In this document: piece after piece, positions 5,778 to 8,713 of the stretch
Numbering within the stretch: position 1 is the first letter of the stretch
Layout of the letters: every line of letters starts with the position of its first letter
Source of the DNA: Chloroflexota bacterium
Lineage (GTDB): Bacteria; Chloroflexota; Anaerolineae; Fen-1058
Reading direction: 5' to 3'
NCBI GenBank assembly: GCA_016219235.1
Contig: JACRBO010000600.1
Span: forward strand, 1-8,713
DNA: 8,713 nucleotides
Made by a program: the position numbers and the translations under genes
Notes under the pieces: generated by a model
The model's database searches: none
The model's input: the letters and a program-made list of their open reading frames with translations, nothing else
Told to the model about the DNA's origin: nothing

Positions 5778-6206
5778 ATGCAAATCAGCAACATCCTGGC
5801 GAAAAAAGGCAGTGACGTGGCAACCATCGCCCCGGCCCAGACGATCCGTGAGGCGCTGGCCCTGCTGGTCGGCAAACGTATCGGCGCGCTGGTCGTCGTC
5901 GATGAAGCCGGCAAGGTCGTTGGCCTGCTGTCAGAGCGCGACATCATTCGCGAAGCGGCGCAGAACGAGGCGTTGTTCGGCCAGCCGGTCAGCAGCATCA
6001 TGACCCAGGACGTCATCGTGGCGCGGCCCGGCGATGATCTCAAAGCCGTCGAAAAGACGATGACCGAGCGGCGCTTCCGTCACCTGCCGATCATGGATCG
6101 CGGCGAACTGGTCGGTATCGTCTCGATCGGCGATGTGGTCAAGGCCGCGCTGGACGAGTACGAAGGCGAGATCGAAACCCTGCAAACGCGCGTGGAAAAG
6201 GGCTGA
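5778..6206 (+). CDS. Tandem CBS-domain protein
   Basis: A 142-aa stand-alone Bateman module: CBS1 at about residues 8-62 and CBS2 at about 74-128. The first ends in VVGLLSERDIIR (47-58) and the second in RHLPIMDRGELVGIVSIGDVVK (split as 101-110 and 111-122), the usual strand-helix end of CBS repeats with the Ser/Thr-x-x-Asp nucleotide-contact pattern (SERD, SIGD). Such proteins bind adenine nucleotides, often AMP/ATP or NAD(P)-type ligands, and report energy state to partners. The start has GGAGG at 5766-5770, 7 bases upstream, and a strong promoter before it. The reductase gene begins 5 bases after its stop, so the CBS protein may sense nucleotides for, or act alongside, that NADPH-dependent enzyme; this is inference. 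A short acidic helical tail (127-142) follows CBS2. Confidence 0.93.
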   Translation: MQISNILAKKGSDVATIAPAQTIREALALLVGKRIGALVVVDEAGKVVGLLSERDIIREAAQNEALFGQPVSSIMTQDVIVARPGDDLKAVEKTMTERRFRHLPIMDRGELVGIVSIGDVVKAALDEYEGEIETLQTRVEKG

Positions 6207-6211
6207 TTGTT

Positions 6212-7603
6212 ATGACTGTCGGTACAGCCTCTCAACCATTGCGGGTCGCCATTTTCGGCTCCGGCCCGGCGGCGTTCTACGCGGCCGAGCACCTGTTCAA
6301 GCAAAAAGACCTCGTCATCGACGTGGATATGTTCGATCGGCTGCCGACGCCGTTCGGCCTGGTGCGCGGCGGCGTCGCGCCCGATCACCTGAAGATCAAG
6401 CAGGTGACCAAAGTCTTCGACGGCATTGCGGCCAATCCGCGTTTCCGATTTTTCGGCAACGTCGAATTCGGCAAAGATCTGACCCTGGCTGAACTGCGCG
6501 ATCACTATCATCAAATCTTGTTCGCAACGGGCGCGCAGACCGATCGGCGCATGGGCATCCCCGGCGAAGACCTCAAGGGCAGCCACCCTGCGACGGAGTT
6601 TGTCGCGTGGTACAACGGCCATCCCGATTTTCGCAATCACGAATTCAACTTGCAGGTCGAGCGCGCGGCGGTGGTCGGCGTCGGCAACGTCGCCATCGAC
6701 GTGGCGCGTTTGTTGAGCCTGAGCCACGAGGAGTTGCTGGAATCGGACGCGGCCGATTATGCAGTGGAAGCGTTAGCGAACAGCCAGATCAAAGAGGTGT
6801 ACTTGCTCGGTCGCCGCGGCCCCGCGCAGGCCGCCTTCACCAATCCCGAGATCAAAGAAGTGGGCGAACTGAAAGAGGCCGACATCCTGGCGCGCGCCGA
6901 TGAGACGCAGCTCGATGATCTGAGCGCGGCCTCGATCGCGGGCGATCGCGTGGCCTTGAAGAAAGTGGACATCCTGCAAAGCTATGCGGTCGATCGGCCG
7001 CTGGACAAGCGCAAGAAATTGAACCTGCGCTTCTTGGTGTCACCGGTGGAGTTGATCGGCGACGAAAACGACTGCGTCACGAAAATGCGGCTGGTGCGCA
7101 ACACGCTCGTCTCCAGCGACACCGGTTCGCTCAGCGCCAAAGCCACCGATCAATTTGAAGAGATCGAAGTCGGCCTGGTGTTCCGATCGGTAGGGTATCG
7201 CGGCGTGCCGCTGCCCGAAGTGCCCTTCAACGACCGCTGGGGCGTGATTCTTAATCAGGCCGGGCGCGTACTCGACTCGGAGACGAAGCAACCCCTGACT
7301 GGCCTGTACACATCGGGCTGGATCAAGCGCGGGCCGAGCGGCGTCGTGGGCACGAATAAGCCCGACTCCGTGGAGACGGTGGTGTGCATGCTGGAGGACC
7401 TGCGCGCCGACAAGATTCTACAACCTGCAAACGCCGATGCGGCCAGCATCGAGCAGCTAGTCCGTGATCGCAAACCCGACACCTTCTCCTACGCCGACTG
7501 GAAGCGGCTGGATGAATTGGAGTTGGAGAAGGGTAAGGCGAGTGGTCGGCCGCGCGTGAAGTTCACGAACATTGAGGACATGAAGCAGGCGTTAGGCAAG
7601 TAA
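6212..7603 (+). CDS. fprA: NADPH-ferredoxin reductase, FprA / adrenodoxin reductase type
   Basis: A 463-aa FAD flavoprotein of the FprA/adrenodoxin reductase family, which exchanges electrons between NADPH and ferredoxin in the cytoplasm. The FAD loop is FGSGPAAFYAAEHL (residues 15-28), followed by the family-typical RLPTPFGLVRGGVAPDH (43-59). The NADP loop is VVGVGNVAIDVAR (154-166), and GRRGPAQAAFT (200-210) carries the two arginines (201-202) that fit the 2'-phosphate of NADPH. The C-terminal signature SGWIKRGPSGVVGTNKPDS (368-386) closes the flavin site. Length matches the usual 450-470. AAAAGGG (6196-6202) lies 9 bases before the ATG and overlaps the end of the CBS gene. No ferredoxin gene is in the window, so its partner is encoded elsewhere. 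It is not the plant-type Fpr family. Confidence 0.95.
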   Translation: MTVGTASQPLRVAIFGSGPAAFYAAEHLFKQKDLVIDVDMFDRLPTPFGLVRGGVAPDHLKIKQVTKVFDGIAANPRFRFFGNVEFGKDLTLAELRDHYHQILFATGAQTDRRMGIPGEDLKGSHPATEFVAWYNGHPDFRNHEFNLQVERAAVVGVGNVAIDVARLLSLSHEELLESDAADYAVEALANSQIKEVYLLGRRGPAQAAFTNPEIKEVGELKEADILARADETQLDDLSAASIAGDRVALKKVDILQSYAVDRPLDKRKKLNLRFLVSPVELIGDENDCVTKMRLVRNTLVSSDTGSLSAKATDQFEEIEVGLVFRSVGYRGVPLPEVPFNDRWGVILNQAGRVLDSETKQPLTGLYTSGWIKRGPSGVVGTNKPDSVETVVCMLEDLRADKILQPANADAASIEQLVRDRKPDTFSYADWKRLDELELEKGKASGRPRVKFTNIEDMKQALGK

Positions 7604-7625
7604 ACAAGTAGACATGGAAACAGGG

Positions 7626-7657
7626 GCGGGCTGAGTGATTCACTCAGTCCGCTTTTT
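7626..7657 (+). terminator. Strong intrinsic terminator after the ferredoxin reductase gene
   Basis: GCGGGCTGAGTG (7626-7637), loop ATT, and CACTCAGTCCGC (7641-7652) form a 12-bp stem with one G-U pair, followed by TTTTT (7653-7657). It ends the CBS/reductase unit 22 bases after the stop codon. Confidence 0.95.
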
Positions 7658-7721
7658 ATTACGGGGTAGTGGTGAGCATGATAGAATCACAGACGCGACT
7701 TCGATTTTGGGAGGAGACACG

Positions 7722-8435
7722 ATGCGATTGAGAGTTCTCTTCGTTGCGATCGGCGCATTGATCGTGACAATGGCCGCACAACCGATCGCTGCTACACAAC
7801 TCCATCAAGCCACTGCGCCCAAACCGTTTGGCCTGCCCTTTGCGGAGCCGCCGGGGCCGGGCACGTGGTATCTGGGTGGCGGCTACGGCAATACCGTCGG
7901 CGCGTTCTTTCAGCGTGATACGACCTATCGGGCGGGGCAGGGCCTGCACTTTGGCCTCGATTTTGCCGCGCCGTGTGGCACGCCCGTGATCGCCATCGGC
8001 GACGGTGTCGTCGCCAAAGTCGATGCGAAAGAGCACGGCTCCGCGCCGCACAACTTGATGCTTCAACTGGACGCGGGCTATGCCACGTTGTACGGCCATT
8101 TGTCGGAACGCTCGAAACTGAATGTGGGCGAGCGCGTGACGAAAGGGCAAGTCGTCGGCGTCAGCGGCGACTCGTTCGGGACGTGTCACTCCGCGCCGCA
8201 CCTGCACCTGGAAATTCGCAGCCCCAATTATCTGACCGCCTACAACCCGATCAACCTGATCGACGCCGATTGGGACTCGCTGGCGTTAGTGGGCGCGTTT
8301 CAGCGCGGCTTCGAGCGCAACCTCGACGATCCGCGCCAGTGGCAGTATCCCGACGAGCAGCCCGAGACGAAATTCGGCGGGCCGCTGTTGAACAACTTCA
8401 AGAATCCGTGGCCGCCTGATTGGTACCGGAGATGA
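7722..8435 (+). CDS. Secreted M23 family metallopeptidase (LytM-type)
   Basis: A 237-aa exported zinc endopeptidase of the M23/LytM family, which cuts peptide cross-links of cell-wall peptidoglycan or other Gly-rich peptides. Residues 1-25 form a signal peptide (basic MRLR, hydrophobic core, Ala-rich cleavage region near 24-25). The zinc-site motifs are intact: HFGLD gives His76 and Asp80, YGHL gives His126, and HLHLEIR gives His160 and His162. The strand GTPVIAIGDGVVAKV (86-100) and the GERVTKGQVVGVSG block are typical of the domain. Cys85 and Cys155 could form a disulfide. After the domain, a tail of about 65 residues rich in Trp, Asn and Pro has no recognised fold. ATG 7722 has GGGAGGAG (7709-7716) upstream; an open extension back to 7635 starts inside the terminator. 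TAGAAT at 7682-7687 could be a -10 box but has no good -35. The physiological substrate is unknown. Confidence 0.93.
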   Translation: MRLRVLFVAIGALIVTMAAQPIAATQLHQATAPKPFGLPFAEPPGPGTWYLGGGYGNTVGAFFQRDTTYRAGQGLHFGLDFAAPCGTPVIAIGDGVVAKVDAKEHGSAPHNLMLQLDAGYATLYGHLSERSKLNVGERVTKGQVVGVSGDSFGTCHSAPHLHLEIRSPNYLTAYNPINLIDADWDSLALVGAFQRGFERNLDDPRQWQYPDEQPETKFGGPLLNNFKNPWPPDWYRR

Positions 8436-8462
8436 TGCAAGATGCATGAGGCAAGAGGCAAG
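8436..8462. repeat. Short purine-rich GCAAG/GAGGCAAG near-repeats between two genes
   Basis: The gap contains ATGCAAGATGC, then GAGGCAAGAGGCAAGATG, so units of GCAAGA(T/G)G recur about three times in 30 bases. The run also supplies GAGG (8455-8458) as the ribosome site of the lipoprotein, just 4 bases before its ATG. The tract is too short to prove a repeat family. Confidence 0.35.
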
Positions 8463-8713
8463 ATGAGACTCCTTACTATTGGCCTGATCGGGTTGTTACT
8501 TTGCGCGTGTGCAGCGGCAAATCCGGCGCCGATCGAAGCGCCACCGATCGTCGCACCCACGGCCACCGTGCGAGTCGCGTCAACCGCAGTGCCAACGGTC
8601 GCGCCATCGCCCACGCCGACCGCTACCGCGACGCCGACGCCGCTGCCGCAGTTGATCCAACTCACTACCGATGGCTGCTGCGTCAATCCCGGTTGGTCGC
8701 CGGACTCTAAACA
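8463..8713 (+). CDS. Lipoprotein with Pro/Thr-rich linker and start of a PD40-type beta-propeller, 3' end cut
   Basis: The first 83 residues of a surface lipoprotein are visible; the frame runs off the window. A lipoprotein signal peptide, MRLLTIGLIGLLLCAC, ends in the lipobox Leu13-Cys14-Ala15-Cys16, with Cys16 the likely lipidated residue. Residues 20-62 are a low-complexity linker of Ala, Pro, Thr and Val (PTPTATATPTP at 50-60), common before exported domains in Chloroflexota. Then QLIQLTTDGCCVNPGWSPDSK (63-83) begins with the WSPD signature of TolB/PD40 beta-propeller repeats; the double Cys before it is a recurring variant. Function is probably ligand or partner binding outside the membrane. 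An in-frame ATG at 8442 would add MHEARGK, but the site at 8463 gives the cleaner signal peptide. The gene starts 27 bases after the peptidase stop and may be cotranscribed with it. Confidence 0.85.
   Translation, partial: MRLLTIGLIGLLLCACAAANPAPIEAPPIVAPTATVRVASTAVPTVAPSPTPTATATPTPLPQLIQLTTDGCCVNPGWSPDSK

Noticed and set aside
5686..6003. A + strand open frame before and across the CBS gene
   Set aside because: It spans the promoter and is read in another frame over clear CBS coding sequence.
7635..7721. N-terminal extension of the M23 peptidase
   Set aside because: It starts inside a terminator hairpin; ATG 7722 gives a proper signal peptide and a strong ribosome site.
1..8713. CRISPR array or tRNA/rRNA gene
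   Set aside because: No regularly spaced direct repeats and no tRNA- or rRNA-like signature were seen on either strand.

Overview
The window looks like chromosomal DNA of a GC-rich (about 60 % by eye) bacterium, most likely an uncultured member of the Chloroflexota. Three things suggest this: the lipoprotein at the right edge has a Pro/Thr-rich linker of the type common in that phylum; a palindromic repeat of the GTCATTGCGAG...CTCGCAATGAC type sits between two genes; and the FprA-type reductase and PD40-type lipoprotein fit the same group. This placement is inference. No single phylogenetic marker is present. All ten genes I support are on the + strand, and their coding style is uniform.

Region 1 (1-2662) is the end of an operon for a membrane-linked molybdenum enzyme of the type II DMSO reductase group. 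A TorD/NarJ-like chaperone, cut by the window edge, overlaps by ATGA a heme-b 'gamma' subunit of the ethylbenzene/dimethylsulfide dehydrogenase type. The order chaperone then gamma is that of the ddhABDC, serABDC and clrABDC operons, so catalytic alpha and iron-sulfur beta genes are expected just left of the window. A palindromic repeat (1595-1710) separates these genes from a polytopic membrane protein of unknown function, and its right edge supplies that gene's ribosome binding site.

Region 2 (2663-3117) has no convincing protein gene. It holds a candidate structured RNA resembling the HEARO / IscB omega-RNA class, ending exactly at an ATGA tetranucleotide with no nuclease gene attached. 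A strong intrinsic terminator follows. This is the most interesting part of the window.

Region 3 (3118-5687) encodes an SRPBCC-fold protein overlapping a class I methyltransferase, then a two-domain GNAT acetyltransferase and an intrinsic terminator. Region 4 (5695-7657) is a tidy transcription unit: a near-consensus sigma-70-type promoter, a two-CBS-domain protein, an FprA-type NADPH-ferredoxin reductase 5 bases later, and a strong terminator. Region 5 (7722-8713) encodes a secreted M23 metallopeptidase and the start of a lipoprotein with a Pro/Thr-rich linker and a beta-propeller repeat.

The palindrome CGATCG occurs at least 20 times by eye where about 3 would be expected from base composition, a genome-style signature that deserves counting.
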